A DNA stretch of 64,000 nucleotides from Rhodospirillaceae bacterium (GTDB lineage: Bacteria; Pseudomonadota; Alphaproteobacteria; Thalassobaculales; Thalassobaculaceae), in assembly GCA_018401495.1 (NCBI GenBank), contig JAGYJX010000039.1, positions 52,075 to 116,074 on the forward strand. The letters are read 5' to 3'. Of this stretch, positions 41,007-50,497 are shown one piece after another (position 1 is the first letter of the stretch; the number at the start of each line of letters is the position of its first letter). Position numbers and translations under genes: made by a program. The notes beneath the pieces were generated by a model. The model saw only the letters and a program-made list of their open reading frames with translations, ran no database searches and was not told the origin of the DNA.

Positions 41007-41613
41007 CCCGATTGCCCGCAGCCCGGTCGCCCGCAGCCCGCTGGACGGCCATGTCGGCCCGGTCGGCGGACCGTCCGACGCCGGCGTGGTGCTGGCCGAG
41101 GTGCGCTTCCAGGGCAAGCTGAACCTGCGCGGCGACGCCGGCGACCCGGCGTTCCAGGCGGCGGTCGCGGCCGCCGTCGGGACCGAGCCGCCGACGGCGC
41201 CCGGCGCCGTCGCCACCGCCGGCGACCGAGCCATCCTGTGGCTCGGGCCCGACGAGTGGCTGGTCGTCACCCCGGCCGGCGACGAGGCGGGGCCGCTGGC
41301 GGCCCTCGCCGCCGCCCTCGCCGGCACGCGCGCCTCGGCGACCGACGTCTCCGACAACTACACCACCGTGCGCGTCGCCGGCCCCAAGGCGCGCTGGGTG
41401 CTCGCCAAGGGCTGGCCGGTCGACCTGCACCCCGCCGCCTTCGGCCCGGGCCGGGTGGCGCAGAGCAACCTCGCGCTCACCAACGCGATCCTGCGGCAGA
41501 TCGACGACACCCCGGCCTACGAGATCCTGGTGCGGCCGTCCTTCGCCAGATACCTGTGGGACTGGCTGACGGACGCCGCGCTGGAGGTGGGATGCCGGGT
41601 GGAGGCGGGCTAG
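40999..41613 (+). CDS. soxG: Sarcosine oxidase gamma subunit
   Basis: Small structural subunit completing heterotetrameric sarcosine oxidase. 204 residues, intact. Typical SoxG features: PVARSPLDGHVGPVG at the N-terminus, GVVLAEVRFQGKLNLRGD, LWLGPDEWLVVTPAG, VSDNYTTVRVAGPKARWVLA and AYEILVRPSFARYLWDWLTD. ATG 40999 overlaps the soxA stop, so translation is coupled. Last gene of the operon; no folate-pathway genes (glyA, purU) follow, unlike many sox operons. Confidence 0.93.
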   Translation: MVDPIARSPVARSPLDGHVGPVGGPSDAGVVLAEVRFQGKLNLRGDAGDPAFQAAVAAAVGTEPPTAPGAVATAGDRAILWLGPDEWLVVTPAGDEAGPLAALAAALAGTRASATDVSDNYTTVRVAGPKARWVLAKGWPVDLHPAAFGPGRVAQSNLALTNAILRQIDDTPAYEILVRPSFARYLWDWLTDAALEVGCRVEAG

Positions 41614-41859
41614 CGGGAGCGGCGCGCGGTCATCGCATCGGTTCTCCGGCGGGGCAGCCATCGCATCGGTGGCCGGTGGGCACCATGGACCCGTGGACCG
41701 CGTCCGGCACCGAAGTCACGGCCCGATCGGAAATAGGTAGTATCCGCAACTGTACCGGCCCCGGCAGGCGAGCAATGGTGCTGCGCGTCGGCGGCGTGGA
41801 CCTGAACGTCCCTGCCGCTTCCCCACGCAAGCGCCCCTTCGCGCCATCCGAGGCAGGTC

Positions 41860-42144
41860 ATGAGCGATTCCGTCATTCCGTTTCCGAAGACTTTTCCGAG
41901 CGCCGCCTCAGGCCGGGACCCGAGCGCCGGCGATTCGACCACCGGGCGCCGCATCGACGGAAGCCTGGCGGTCGTCACGCGAGCGCTCGATGATCTGCAG
42001 GTGACGATCGATCTCGGAGCGATGGCCGCAGACGCCATGAACAGTGGCGATCTCGAGCGGATGGCCGCCATCCGAGACCAGCTGGTCGCGAGGCTGGAAG
42101 CCCGCGCCGCGGTGCGGTCGCAGCGAGTGCGCCGCCTCGGGTGA
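41860..42144 (+). CDS. Small hypothetical protein
   Basis: 94 residues, not recognised. Starts MSDSVIPFPKTFPSAASG after a GAGGCAGGTC stretch. The second half is a predicted helix (DLGAMAADAMNSGDLERMAA and DQLVARLEARAAVRSQRVRR). The 246 bases before it contain no gene and only a 12-base direct repeat CATCGCATCGGT (41631 and 41659). Convergent with the osmC-like gene, 15 bases apart. Confidence 0.55.
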   Translation: MSDSVIPFPKTFPSAASGRDPSAGDSTTGRRIDGSLAVVTRALDDLQVTIDLGAMAADAMNSGDLERMAAIRDQLVARLEARAAVRSQRVRRLG

Positions 42145-42159
42145 CGAAAAGCCTCCCCG

Positions 42160-42585
42160 CTACCCGGCCGCCGTGTCGATCACCTCGACGGAGTGGGTGA
42201 TCGTCGCGGTGCCGGCGAGCATCGCCGAGGCCGAGCAGTACTTTTCCGCCGACAGCGCGACCGCCCGCTCCACCTTGGCCGGGTCGAGCTTCCGGCCCTT
42301 GACCACGAAGCGCATGTGAATCCGGGTGAACACCTTCGGGTCGGTCTCGGCCCGGTCGGCGTCGAGTTCCACCACGCAGTCCTCTACCGCCTCGCGGCCC
42401 TTCTCCAGGATGTGGACGACGTCGAAGGCCGTACAGCCTCCGGTGCCGATCAGCACCAGCTCCATCGGGCTCGGTCCGGGGGTCGGGCCGTCGGGCGTCG
42501 CCCGCGTGCCTAGCACCAGCTTGTGACCCGTCCCGGACTCGCCGACAAAGGTCCGATCCTCAACCCACTTCACGCGCGCCTTCAT
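42160..42585 (-). CDS. OsmC/YhfA-family protein
   Basis: OsmC-like proteins are small thiol-dependent hydroperoxide-related proteins; this branch (YhfA-like) is of uncertain role. Start ATG 42585 follows AAGGAGAAGTG, better than the GTG six codons upstream. 141 residues. Motifs: GPSPMELVLIGTGGCTAFDV (first conserved Cys), FTRIHMRFVVKGRKLDPAKV and VALSAEKYCSASAMLAGTAT (second conserved Cys). Both cysteines expected for peroxidatic chemistry are present. Intact. Monocistronic beside higBA. Confidence 0.88.
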   Translation of the reverse strand: MKARVKWVEDRTFVGESGTGHKLVLGTRATPDGPTPGPSPMELVLIGTGGCTAFDVVHILEKGREAVEDCVVELDADRAETDPKVFTRIHMRFVVKGRKLDPAKVERAVALSAEKYCSASAMLAGTATITHSVEVIDTAAG

Positions 42586-42632
42586 CACTTCTCCTTGCGC
42601 CACTCGCCCACGAGGGTGTCGTCTCGTTCATC

Positions 42633-42920
42633 TTAACCTGTCTGCCGTGTCGGCAGCGCCGCGATAGCGGCTCCGGCCGCCTGGTCGGCGAGACGGATGT
42701 CATAGGCGCTCTGGAGGTTCAGCCAGAACTGCGCGCTCGTGCCGAACCAGTGACCGAGGCGCAGAGCTGTGTCGCCGGTGATGCTTCGCTGCCCTTTGAC
42801 GATCTGGGTGATGCGGTTCGGCGGGACATCGATCTGACGGGCCAGCTCGCTGCGGCTGACGCCGAGCTCCGCCAGTTCGTCGGCAAGGATTTCGCCGGGG
42901 TGAATGGCAGGACGGTTCAT
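42633..42920 (-). CDS. higA: HigA-type antitoxin (XRE family)
   Basis: Antitoxin and repressor of a type II HigBA module. 95 residues. Starts NRPAIHPGEILADELAELGV, the HigA signature, with a helix-turn-helix in SRSELARQIDVPPNRITQIV then KGQRSITGDTALRLGHWFG and SAQFWLNLQSAYD. It follows higB by 15 bases on the same strand, giving the toxin-first order characteristic of higBA. It is expected to bind the dyads upstream of higB. Confidence 0.92.
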   Translation of the reverse strand: MNRPAIHPGEILADELAELGVSRSELARQIDVPPNRITQIVKGQRSITGDTALRLGHWFGTSAQFWLNLQSAYDIRLADQAAGAAIAALPTRQTG

Positions 42921-42935
42921 GGCGATCCTCCGCTC

Positions 42936-43220
42936 CTAGTGATAGTCGACGATCTCGACGTTGGACGGCCCGGCGCTGCCCTGAGGCCACTCGAAACAGA
43001 TCCGCCACTGCGTGTTGATCCGAATCGAGTATTGCCCCGCCCTGTCGCCCTTCAGTGCCTCCAGCCGGTTGCTCGGCAACTGCCCCAACTCCGCGACGGT
43101 CACGGCGGCGTCGAGGATTTCGAGGCGCTTCCAGGCTTGCCGCTCGAAGCCCTGGAACTCCCGGACGAACTCACCATCGGCGAAGGTTCTAGTCCGTCGG
43201 TCCTTGTAGCTCAGGATCAT
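42936..43220 (-). CDS. higB: HigB-type toxin (RelE superfamily)
   Basis: Ribosome-dependent mRNA interferase toxin. 94 residues from ATG 43220 (MILSYKDRRTRTFADGEFVR); three codons of open frame lie upstream but ATG fits the family length. Typical blocks: ERQAWKRLEILDAAVTVAEL, RLEALKGDRAGQYSIRINTQ and WRICFEWPQGSAGPSNVEIV, ending DYH. The terminal RINxQWRICFxW strand is the HigB hallmark with the catalytic basic and aromatic residues. First gene of higBA. Confidence 0.92.
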   Translation of the reverse strand: MILSYKDRRTRTFADGEFVREFQGFERQAWKRLEILDAAVTVAELGQLPSNRLEALKGDRAGQYSIRINTQWRICFEWPQGSAGPSNVEIVDYH

Positions 43221-43241
43221 GGATGACAATCGTGCCGGTAA

Positions 43242-43263
43242 TGACGCGTTACGTCAAACGTAA
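43242..43263. promoter_or_regulatory. Overlapping dyads upstream of higB, candidate HigA operator
   Basis: TGACG-CGTTA-CGTCA (43242-43256) overlaps TTACG-TCAAA-CGTAA (43249-43263), about 22 bases before the higB ATG. On the minus strand a TTGACG, a good -35 hexamer, lies within them. This is the expected place for HigA autorepression. Confidence 0.5.
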
Positions 43264-43282
43264 TCCGCTCATATTCGAGCCC

Positions 43283-44300
43283 TCACCCGCCCGCCAGCAG
43301 CCGCGTCGCCCGCTGCTTGGTGCGCTCCCAGGCCTCCGGGTTGCGGATGTTCTCCGGCCGCTCGCCGCGGAACACCCGCAGCATGGTGTCGGCCACGGTC
43401 ATGGCGCTGGCCTCCATGAAGCCCTCGGTCAGGCCGCCGACATGCGGCGACAGCAGGATGTTGTCGAGGCCGCACAGCGGGTTGTCGGGGCCGATCGGCT
43501 CGACCTCGAAGACGTCGAGGGCGGCGGCCCGGATCCAGCCCTCGCTGAGCGCCCGGTGCAGGGCCGGCTGGCTGACGATCCGGCCGCGCGCGGTGTTGAT
43601 CAGGCAGGCGTGCGGCGGCATCGCCCGGAACGCCGCCTCGTCGAACATGTGCAGGGTCTCGTCGTTCAGCTCGGCGTGCACCGAGACGTAGTCGGCGCGG
43701 GCCAGCAGGTCCTCCAGCCGGTCGGCCTTCTCGACGCCGAGGGCCGCCATCGCGGCACCGTCGACGTAGGGGTCGTAGGCGACCACCGTCATGGCGAAGG
43801 CGGCGATGCACTTGCGCGCCATCTCGCTGCCGATCTGGCCGAGATCCCACGATGCCGAGGGTCGAGCCCTGCAGGTCGCGGATGGTGTTGGCTGGGCCGA
43901 GCCGGTCGCTCCAGCCGGTGCCGGCGCGGGTCATGGCGTCGTGCACGGCGCCGTGGCGCGACAGGCTGAGCATCATGAACAGGGCGTGCTCGGACACCGG
44001 CACCTTGCCGAAGCCGGGGTTGTTCACGACGGTCACGCCGCGCGCGGTCGCCGCCTCGATGTCGATGGCGTCGGTGCCGCGCCCGGACGAGCACACCACC
44101 AGCAGGTCCTCGGCGGCGGCGATCACCTCGGCGTCGACCTTGTTGGGGTAGCGCCCGCAGATGCCGTGGGCGCCGCGCGCCGCCGCCAGCACCTCGGCGC
44201 GCGACGGCCGGACCAGCAGCGCGACCTCGGCGTGGGCGCGCAGATGCGCCTCGCCGCCGGGGTGGTAGAGCGGGTCGATCAGCAGGGCCTTGTGTCGCAT
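43283..44300 (-). CDS. D-2-hydroxyacid dehydrogenase (SerA-like), one frameshift
   Basis: NAD(P)-dependent oxidation or reduction of a 2-hydroxy or 2-oxo acid. Starts MRHKALLIDPLYHPGGEAHL. Catalytic features: CSSGRGTDAIDIEAATARGV and PVSEHALFMMLSLSR in the N-terminal half; LQGSTLGIVG-LGQIGSEMARK is the GxGxxG nucleotide loop, split by one base at about 43855. CLINTARGRIVSQPALHRAL supplies Arg, DVFEVEP supplies Glu and LLSPHVGGLT supplies His. The corrected length of about 339 is normal. Minus strand, followed upstream by the SDR gene; both face away from the E1-alpha operon. Substrate unknown. Confidence 0.88.
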
Positions 44301-44376
44301 GCCGGCTCCGGGTGTGGCGGTCGGTGGACGGGGTGACGGATGGTTGTCGCTTCCGGGGCGCGGCGCAACACCCGGC

Positions 44377-45175
44377 CTACGCCGGATCGCCGGCGCCGCC
44401 CGCGCGCACGCCGCCATAGGCCGACCAGGGCGTGGCGACCAGGTAGCCGGCGTCGACCGGCAGCGTCACGCCGGTGATCGCCGACGCCCGGTCGGAGGCC
44501 AGGAAGGCCACCGCCTCGGCGATCTCGTCGGCGCGCACCAGCCGGCCGAGCGCGCTGGCTTCGGCGAGAGTCGCGGCGTCCAGGGTGCCGGTCGCGAAGC
44601 CCTTGGCCAGCGCCGGGGTCTCGGTGAAGCCGGGGGCGACGGCGTTCACCCGCACACCGCGCCGCCCCCATTCGCCGGCCAGGCACTCCATCAGGTTGAT
44701 GATCGCGGCCTTGGCCGGCCCGTAGGAATGCAGCGGGCCCGAGCGCATGCCGGCGACCGAGGCGATCACCACGATGGCGCCGCGGCCGCGCCGCCGCCAT
44801 GCGGGTGCCGACCGCCGCGCAGCAGGCGTAGGTGCCGCGCAGGTGGACGCGCTGCACCAGATCCCATTCCTTCCACGACAGTTCGGAAGGCGGCAGCGTG
44901 CGCTGGAGCACGCCGGCGCAGGTGACCAGCACGTCGACCGGCCCGGCCTCGCGCTCGACGGCGTCCACCGCCGCCTCGACCGCCGCCTCGTCGGCGACGT
45001 CGATCGCCCGGAACCCGGCGCCGAGCGCCGTCGCGACCGCCTGGCCGGCCTCGGCGTCGCGGTCGGCGATCACCACCGAGGCCCCGCCAGCGGCCAGCGT
45101 CTCCGCGCAGGCCCGGCCGATACCGCTGGCGCCGCCGGTCACCAGCGCCACCCGGCCATGCAGTCCGCTCTCCAT
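44377..45175 (-). CDS. Short-chain dehydrogenase/reductase, one frameshift
   Basis: NAD(P)-dependent alcohol/ketone oxidoreductase. TGGASGIGRACAETLAAGG is the cofactor loop; VVIASVAG and SYGPAKAAI supply the catalytic Ser, Tyr and Lys. One base is extra at about 44800 (after GTRMAA). The C-terminus ITGVTLPVDAGYLVATPWSA then YGGVR is unusual and recurs almost exactly in the SDR at 59.9 kb, so the two are paralogues. First gene of the minus-strand pair, with GGAG before ATG 45175. Its promoter region is shared with the divergent E1-alpha gene. Confidence 0.88.
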
Positions 45176-45202
45176 TGCCGTCACTCCGTCGCAATTCGCA
45201 AT

Positions 45203-45229
45203 AAATGAACTATGAATCACAAATCATTT
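45203..45229. promoter_or_regulatory. AT-rich divergent promoter with AAATGA/TCATTT dyad
   Basis: The 113 bases between the SDR and E1-alpha starts contain the only strongly AT-rich patch of this cluster (about 45190-45235). AAATGA (45203-45208) and TCATTT (45224-45229) form a dyad with a 15-base spacer. A binding site for the TetR-type regulator at 53.5 kb is plausible (inference). Confidence 0.4.
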
Positions 45230-45288
45230 TAAATTGACCCTGTCGAGCGCCGGCCATCATACTGACGTCAAAGCCAAAGAGAGTCCCG

Positions 45289-46266
45289 ATGGCGCCACGC
45301 CAGTCCAGCAACGACCGATTGCTGCTGCTCTACGAGGGCATGCTGACGATCCGGCGCGCCGAGGAGCGGCTGCAGGCGCTGTTCGCCGACGGCGAGGTGC
45401 CGGGCTTCATCCATCTCTCGATCGGCCAGGAAGCGGTGCCGGTCGGCATCTCGGCCAGCCTCGGCCCGGCCGACACCGTCGCCTCCAACCACCGCGGCCA
45501 CGGCCACGCGCTCGCCAAGGGCATCGACCTCGACGGCTTCTTCGCCGAGCTGATGGGACGCGAGACCGGGCTGTGCCGGGGGCGCGGCGGCTCGATGCAC
45601 GTCGCCGACGTGTCGATCGGCATGCTGGGCGCCAACGGCATCGTCGGCGCCGGCCTGCCGATCACGCTGGGCAGCGCGCTCGCCCACCGGACCCGCGGCA
45701 GCGACGCCGTGGCGGTGGCCTATTTCGGCGACGGCGCGCTGGCCGAGGGCGTGCTGCACGAATGCCTGAACATCGCGGCGCTGTGGCGGCTGCCGATGCT
45801 GTTCGCCTGCGAGAACAACGGCTGGTCCGAGTTCAGCCCGACCGACCGGCAGATGAAGGCGAAGCTGAAGGACCTGGCCGGCGCCTTCGCGATCCCGCAC
45901 CACGACGTCGACGGCAACGACGTCGAGGCGGTGGCGGCGGCGGCGCAGGACTGCATCGCCGCCATGCGCCGGGGCGACGGGCCGCGGGTGCTGGAATGCC
46001 ACACCACCCGGGTGCGCGGGCATTACGAGGGCGACCGGCAGGACTACCGGGCGTCGGACGAGATCGCCGGCCTCGCGGAGTTCGACCCGGTGGCGCGCTG
46101 CAGCGCCCGGCTGCTGGCGGCCGGCGTCAAGCAGGCCAGGCTCGACGCCGTCTCGCAGGCGGTCGACGGCCGGATCGCGCAGGCCGTCGAGCGCGCCCGC
46201 GCCGCCGCCGAACCGCAGTTCGCCGAGGCCCTGGCCGACGTCTACACCCAAGCGGCGGGAGGCTGA
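45289..46266 (+). CDS. 2-oxoacid/acetoin dehydrogenase E1 alpha subunit
   Basis: Thiamine-diphosphate-dependent decarboxylating subunit of a 2-oxoacid dehydrogenase-type complex (PdhA/AcoA-like). 325 residues, intact. VPGFIHLSIGQEAVPVGI, then SNHRGHGHALAKGID and RGGSMHVADVSIGMLGANGI are family signatures. The ThDP/Mg motif GDGALAEG...CENN is complete. AcoA-like length, without a mitochondrial or Gram-positive extension. AGAGAG precedes ATG 45289. First gene of the plus-strand catabolic operon, followed by E1-beta after 3 bases. Confidence 0.92.
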   Translation: MAPRQSSNDRLLLLYEGMLTIRRAEERLQALFADGEVPGFIHLSIGQEAVPVGISASLGPADTVASNHRGHGHALAKGIDLDGFFAELMGRETGLCRGRGGSMHVADVSIGMLGANGIVGAGLPITLGSALAHRTRGSDAVAVAYFGDGALAEGVLHECLNIAALWRLPMLFACENNGWSEFSPTDRQMKAKLKDLAGAFAIPHHDVDGNDVEAVAAAAQDCIAAMRRGDGPRVLECHTTRVRGHYEGDRQDYRASDEIAGLAEFDPVARCSARLLAAGVKQARLDAVSQAVDGRIAQAVERARAAAEPQFAEALADVYTQAAGG

Positions 46267-46269
46267 ACC

Positions 46270-47245
46270 ATGGCCCCGGTACGCTACGGCAAGGCGGTCA
46301 ACCAGGCGCTGCACGACGCCATGGCGGCCGACCCGACGGTCATCCTGTTCGGCGAGGACGTCGGCGAGGCCGGCGGCCCGTTCAAGGCGACGCGCGGCCT
46401 GCAGGAGGCGTTCGGGCCGGAGCGGGTGCGCGACACCCCGATCTCCGAGGCGGCGATCGCCGGCATGGCGGTCGGCGCGGCGCTGAGCGGCCTGAAGCCG
46501 GTCGCCGAGATCATGTTCATGGACTTCATCACCCTGGCGATGGACCAGCTGGTCAACCAGGCGGCCAAGGCGCGCTTCATGTTCGGCGGCCGCAACTCGG
46601 TGCCGCTGACCCTGCGCACCCCGCACGGCGGCGGGCTCAACGCCGGGCCGCAGCACTCGCAATGCCTGGAGGCCTGGCTCGCCCACATACCGGGGTTGAA
46701 GGTGGTCTGCCCGGCGACGCCGGCCGACGCCTACGGGTTGCTGCGCGCCGCGATCGACGACCCGGATCCGGTGATCGTGGTCGAGAACAAGGCGCTGTAC
46801 GCCATGAAGGGCGACCTCGCCGACCCGCCCGCGATCGTGCCGATCGGCAAGGCCCGCACCGCCCGGCCCGGCGACCGACGTCACGGTGGTGACCTACGGT
46901 GCCGCCCTGCACATCGCGCTGGCCGCCGCCGAGACCCTGGCCGGCGACGGCGTCGACGCCGAGGTCATCGATTTGCGCTCGCTGCAGCCCTGGGACGAGG
47001 CGGCGGTGCTGGCGAGCCTGTCGCGCACCCACCGGCTGGTGGTGCTGCACGAGGCCGTCGAGGCGTTCGGCATCGGCGCCGAGATCGCCGCGCGCATGGC
47101 GGATGTCGGGTTCGACGAGCTGGACGGGCCGATCGTGCGGGTCGGGGCGCCGTTCATGCCGGTGCCGTACGCCAGCTCGCTGGAGAAAGCCTACCTGCCG
47201 GGCGCGGACGACGTCGTCGCCGCGGTCCGCCGCACGCTCGCCTGA
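46270..47245 (+). CDS. 2-oxoacid/acetoin dehydrogenase E1 beta subunit, one frameshift
   Basis: Beta subunit pairing with the preceding E1-alpha (AcoB/PdhB-like). Starts MAPVRYGKAVNQALHDAMAA; family blocks FGEDVGEAGGPFKATRGLQE, DTPISEAAIAGMAVGAALSG, FMDFITLAMDQLVNQAAKAR and VVCPATPADAYGLLRAAID. An extra base at about 46873 separates IGKARTARPG from TDVTVVTYGAALHIALAAAE. The corrected C-terminal transketolase domain ends FMPVPYASSLEKAYLPGADD at 47245. Stop and next gene are 24 bases apart. Confidence 0.91.
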
Positions 47246-47269
47246 CGCGGGCCGACGAGGAGTGACGCG

Positions 47270-48052
47270 ATGAGCGACGACGCAGTGCTGGTGGAGGTCG
47301 ACGGCGCGGTCGGCCTGATCACCATCAACCGCCCCGACACCCTGAACGCCCTGGACGTCCCGACCTGCCTCGCCCTCGAGGGCGCCCTCGACCGGCTGGA
47401 GGCCGACACGGACGTCCGGGTGATCGTGGTCACCGGCAGCGGCCGGGCGTTCGTCGCCGGCGGCGACATCGGCGACCTCAACTCGCGCCAGGGCCTGGCC
47501 CACTACCAGGAGTTCGCCGAGGACATCCACCGGGTGTTCCGCCGCTTCGAGACCTGCGACAAGCCGACCATCGCGGCGGTCAACGGTTTCGCGCTCGGCG
47601 GCGGCACCGAGCTGCTGCTGTGCCTCGACATCCGCATCCTGTCCGAGAAAGCCCGGCTCGGGCTGCCGGAGATCACCCTCGGCATCTTCCCCGGCGCCGG
47701 CGGCACCCAGCGCCTGATCCGCCAGATTCCGCTGTGCCGGGCCAAGGAGCTGATGTTCGCCGGCGAGCACATCTCGGCCGCCGAGGCGGTGGCGATCGGC
47801 CTCGCCAACCGGGTGGTGCCGCACGACCAGCTGATGGCCGAGACAAGGGCGCTGGCCACCAAGATCGCCGAGAAGTCGCCGCTGACCCTGAAGCTGCTGA
47901 AGCGCACCGTGGCGGACGGCGCCGACATGGCGCTGCCGTCGGCGCTGCGCCACGAGCAGGCGACCATCAGCCTCGTCATGGACAGCCGGGACGCGCACGA
48001 GGGCTGCTCGGCGTTCCTGGAGAAGCGCAAGGCCCGGTTCGAGGGCGCCTGA
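47270..48052 (+). CDS. Enoyl-CoA hydratase/isomerase family protein
   Basis: Crotonase-fold hydratase acting on 2-enoyl-CoA thioesters. 260 residues, intact. GLITINRPDTLNALDV at the start; VTGSGRAFVAGGDIGDL is the oxyanion-hole region; FALGGGTELLLCLDIRI and LGLPEITLGIFPGAGGTQRL place both catalytic glutamates. The C-terminal SRDAHEGCSAFLEKRKARFE is standard. It sits between E1-beta and E2 of the oxoacid dehydrogenase, an unusual interruption of that operon. Confidence 0.92.
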   Translation: MSDDAVLVEVDGAVGLITINRPDTLNALDVPTCLALEGALDRLEADTDVRVIVVTGSGRAFVAGGDIGDLNSRQGLAHYQEFAEDIHRVFRRFETCDKPTIAAVNGFALGGGTELLLCLDIRILSEKARLGLPEITLGIFPGAGGTQRLIRQIPLCRAKELMFAGEHISAAEAVAIGLANRVVPHDQLMAETRALATKIAEKSPLTLKLLKRTVADGADMALPSALRHEQATISLVMDSRDAHEGCSAFLEKRKARFEGA

Positions 48053-48090
48053 ACGCCCGGGCCCAAGGAGCCGCCCCCAAGGAGCCGCAA

Positions 48091-49265
48091 ATGGCCGACC
48101 TCGTGATGCCGAAGCTGGGACTGACCATGACCGAGGGCCTGCTGGCCGAATGGCGGGTCGGGCCGGGCGACGCGTTCGCGGCCGGCGACCTGCTGTTCGT
48201 GGTCGAGACCGAGAAGATCGCCAACGAGATCGAGGCGCAGTCCCCGGGCCGCGTCGAGGCGATCCTGGTGGCGGCCGGCGAGACCGTCCCGGTCGGCACC
48301 CCGATCGCCCGGCTGAGCGGCGACACCGGCGCTGCAGCCGGCGATCCCGGGCCGGCCGAAGGCAACCGGGTCGTCGCCACCCCGCTGGCCCGCCGCCTGG
48401 CCACCCAGCACGGGGTCGACCTGGCGACCGTCGCCGGCAGCGGGCCGAACGGGCGGGTCAAGGCGGCCGACGTCGAGCGCAGCACCGCCGCGACCGCGGC
48501 GCCGGCCCCGGCGAGGCCCCTGACCGCCGCGCCCCCGCCCGCCGCGCCCCCGCCTGCCTCCACCCCGCCCCCGGCACCGACGCCCGCGCCGCCACCGCCC
48601 GCCGGGTGGCGGCCTCGAAGCGCGAGGTGCCGCATTTCTACCTGCAGACCGAAGCCGACATCGGCGCGCTCGCCGACCTCAGGGCCGAACTGAACGCCGA
48701 CGACCGCTACCCGCGGGTCTCGGTCTCGCACCTGCTGGTGAAGGCGCTCGGCAACGCCCTGGCCGCCCTGCCCGAGGTCAACCGCATCTGGATCGACGAT
48801 CAGGTGCTCGCCCTGGACGGCGTCGACGTCGGGCTGGTGGTCGACACCGCCGACGGCCTGCGCATCCCGGTGGTCCGCGACGTCGCCGCGAGAGCCCTCG
48901 ACGCCGTGGCCACGGAGGCGCGCGACCGGGTCGAGCGGGCGCGCACCGGTCGGCTGACCGCCGACGACGTCGGCGGCGGGGCGATCAGCCTGTCGAACGT
49001 CGGCATGCACGACGTCACCGCGCTGGTGCCGATCATCAACCCGCCGCAGGCCATGATCCTCGGCGTCGGCGCCGAGCGCGGCGTGTTCCGCCCCGACGCC
49101 GACGGCAGGCCGGTGCTGCGGCGCGAGATCGTGCTGTCGCTCGCCTGCGACCACCGCGTCATCGACGGCGCGCTCGCCGCGCGCTTCCTGGGGGCGGTCG
49201 CCGCCGCGATCCGCACGCCGCTCGGGCTGCTGCGCCCGGCTCCCGGCCCCGCCCCCGACCGATAA
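48091..49265 (+). CDS. Dihydrolipoamide acyltransferase E2, one frameshift
   Basis: E2 core of the 2-oxoacid/acetoin dehydrogenase complex. The lipoyl domain (ADLVMPKLGLTMTEGLLAEW) has the modified Lys 42 in VETEKIANEIEA. Next is a peripheral-subunit-binding domain (ATPLARRLATQHGVDLATVA), then a long Ala/Pro linker. The catalytic domain has VSVSHLLVKALGNALAALPE, then ISLSNVGMHDVTALVPI and CDHRVIDGA with the active-site His. One-base shift at about 48605 inside or just after the Pro-rich linker. No E3 (lipoamide dehydrogenase) gene is nearby, so a shared E3 is probably used. Confidence 0.9.
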
Positions 49266-49281
49266 GAGGACACCGAGACCG

Positions 49282-50454
49282 ATGGATTTCGCCCTGTCAG
49301 AAGAGCAGAAGCTCCTCACCGAGACCGCCCGACGGGTCGGCGAGGCCTTCGGTCCGGACTACTGGCGCCAGAAGGACCAGGACAAGGCCTACCCCAAGGA
49401 GTGCTGGGACGCGATCTGCGCCGCCGGCCTCGCCGGCGCCATGCTGCCCGAGGAACACGGCGGCAGCGGCCTCGGCATGGTCGAGACCGCGCTGATCATC
49501 GAGGAGCTGTGCGCCGCCGGCGCCGGCTCGACGCTGGCGCAGATCTTCATGCTGAACCCGATCTTCGGCGGCGTGGCGATCTCGAAATACGGCAGCGCGG
49601 AGATGAAGCGCGACTGGCTGCCCAAGCTGTGCGCCGGCGAGATGACCTTCAGCATGGGGCTGACCGAGCCGGACGCCGGCTCCAACGCGCTCGAGGTCAA
49701 GACCTTCGCCCGGCGCGACGGCAACGGCTGGCGGATCAACGGCCGCAAGATCTGGATCACCGGCGTCCCGCAGGCCGACAAGATGCTGATCGTCGCCCGC
49801 ACCATTCCGGTCGCCGAGGCGCCGAAGCGCACCCACGGCATGTCGCTGTTCATGGTCGACGTGCAGCGCGAGGGCCTGGCGCACACCGCCATCGACAAGG
49901 TCGGCACCAACACCCTGCCGTCGTCCTCGGTGTTCTTCGACGATCTGCGGGTCGAGCCGGAGGAGCTGATCGGCACCGAGCACGAGGGCTGGCGCCAGCT
50001 GCTCGACGTGCTGAACACCGAGCGGATCGTCACCACCGCCGGCCTGCTCGGCACCGGGCGGCTGGCGCTCAAGCTGGCGGTCGACTACGCGCTCGGCCGC
50101 AAGGTGTTCGGCGACCGCCCGATCGGCTCCTACCAGGGGCTGCAGTTCCCGCTGGCGCAGCGCTGGGCCGAGCTGGAATGCGCCCGCGTGCTGAACTTCA
50201 AGGCGGCCTGGCTGTACGACAACGGCCAGCCCTTCGGCAGCGAGAGCAACGCCGCCAAGCTGATCGCCTCGCAGGCGGCATCGGCCGCCGCCGAGCAGGC
50301 CATGCAGACCATGGGCGGCATGGGCTACGCCAAGGAGATGCACGCCGAGCGGCTGTGGCGCGACGCCAGGCTGTTCCGCTTCGCGCCGATCTCCGAGGAG
50401 ATGATCCTGAACTACATCGCCACCGCCAATTTGGGACTGCCGAAGGCCTACTGA
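49282..50454 (+). CDS. Acyl-CoA dehydrogenase
   Basis: FAD-dependent acyl-CoA alpha,beta-desaturase. 390 residues, intact. DFALSEEQKLLTETARRVGE at the start; MTFSMGLTEPDAGSNALEVK and GWRINGRKIWITGVPQADKM are the FAD/substrate-binding signatures. TERIVTTAGLLGTGRLALKL and MQTMGGMGYAKEMHAERLWR then RDARLFRFAPISEEM follow the family, the last placing the probable catalytic Glu. It starts 16 bases after the E2 stop, in the catabolic operon. Confidence 0.93.
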   Translation: MDFALSEEQKLLTETARRVGEAFGPDYWRQKDQDKAYPKECWDAICAAGLAGAMLPEEHGGSGLGMVETALIIEELCAAGAGSTLAQIFMLNPIFGGVAISKYGSAEMKRDWLPKLCAGEMTFSMGLTEPDAGSNALEVKTFARRDGNGWRINGRKIWITGVPQADKMLIVARTIPVAEAPKRTHGMSLFMVDVQREGLAHTAIDKVGTNTLPSSSVFFDDLRVEPEELIGTEHEGWRQLLDVLNTERIVTTAGLLGTGRLALKLAVDYALGRKVFGDRPIGSYQGLQFPLAQRWAELECARVLNFKAAWLYDNGQPFGSESNAAKLIASQAASAAAEQAMQTMGGMGYAKEMHAERLWRDARLFRFAPISEEMILNYIATANLGLPKAY

Positions 50455-50497
50455 CGCGCCACGAGCCGGCGGAGACCGGCCCCGAGGAAACGACCCG

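Noticed and set aside
41631..41670. 12-base direct repeat CATCGCATCGGT downstream of soxG
   Set aside because: Too short and without associated features to be called an element.
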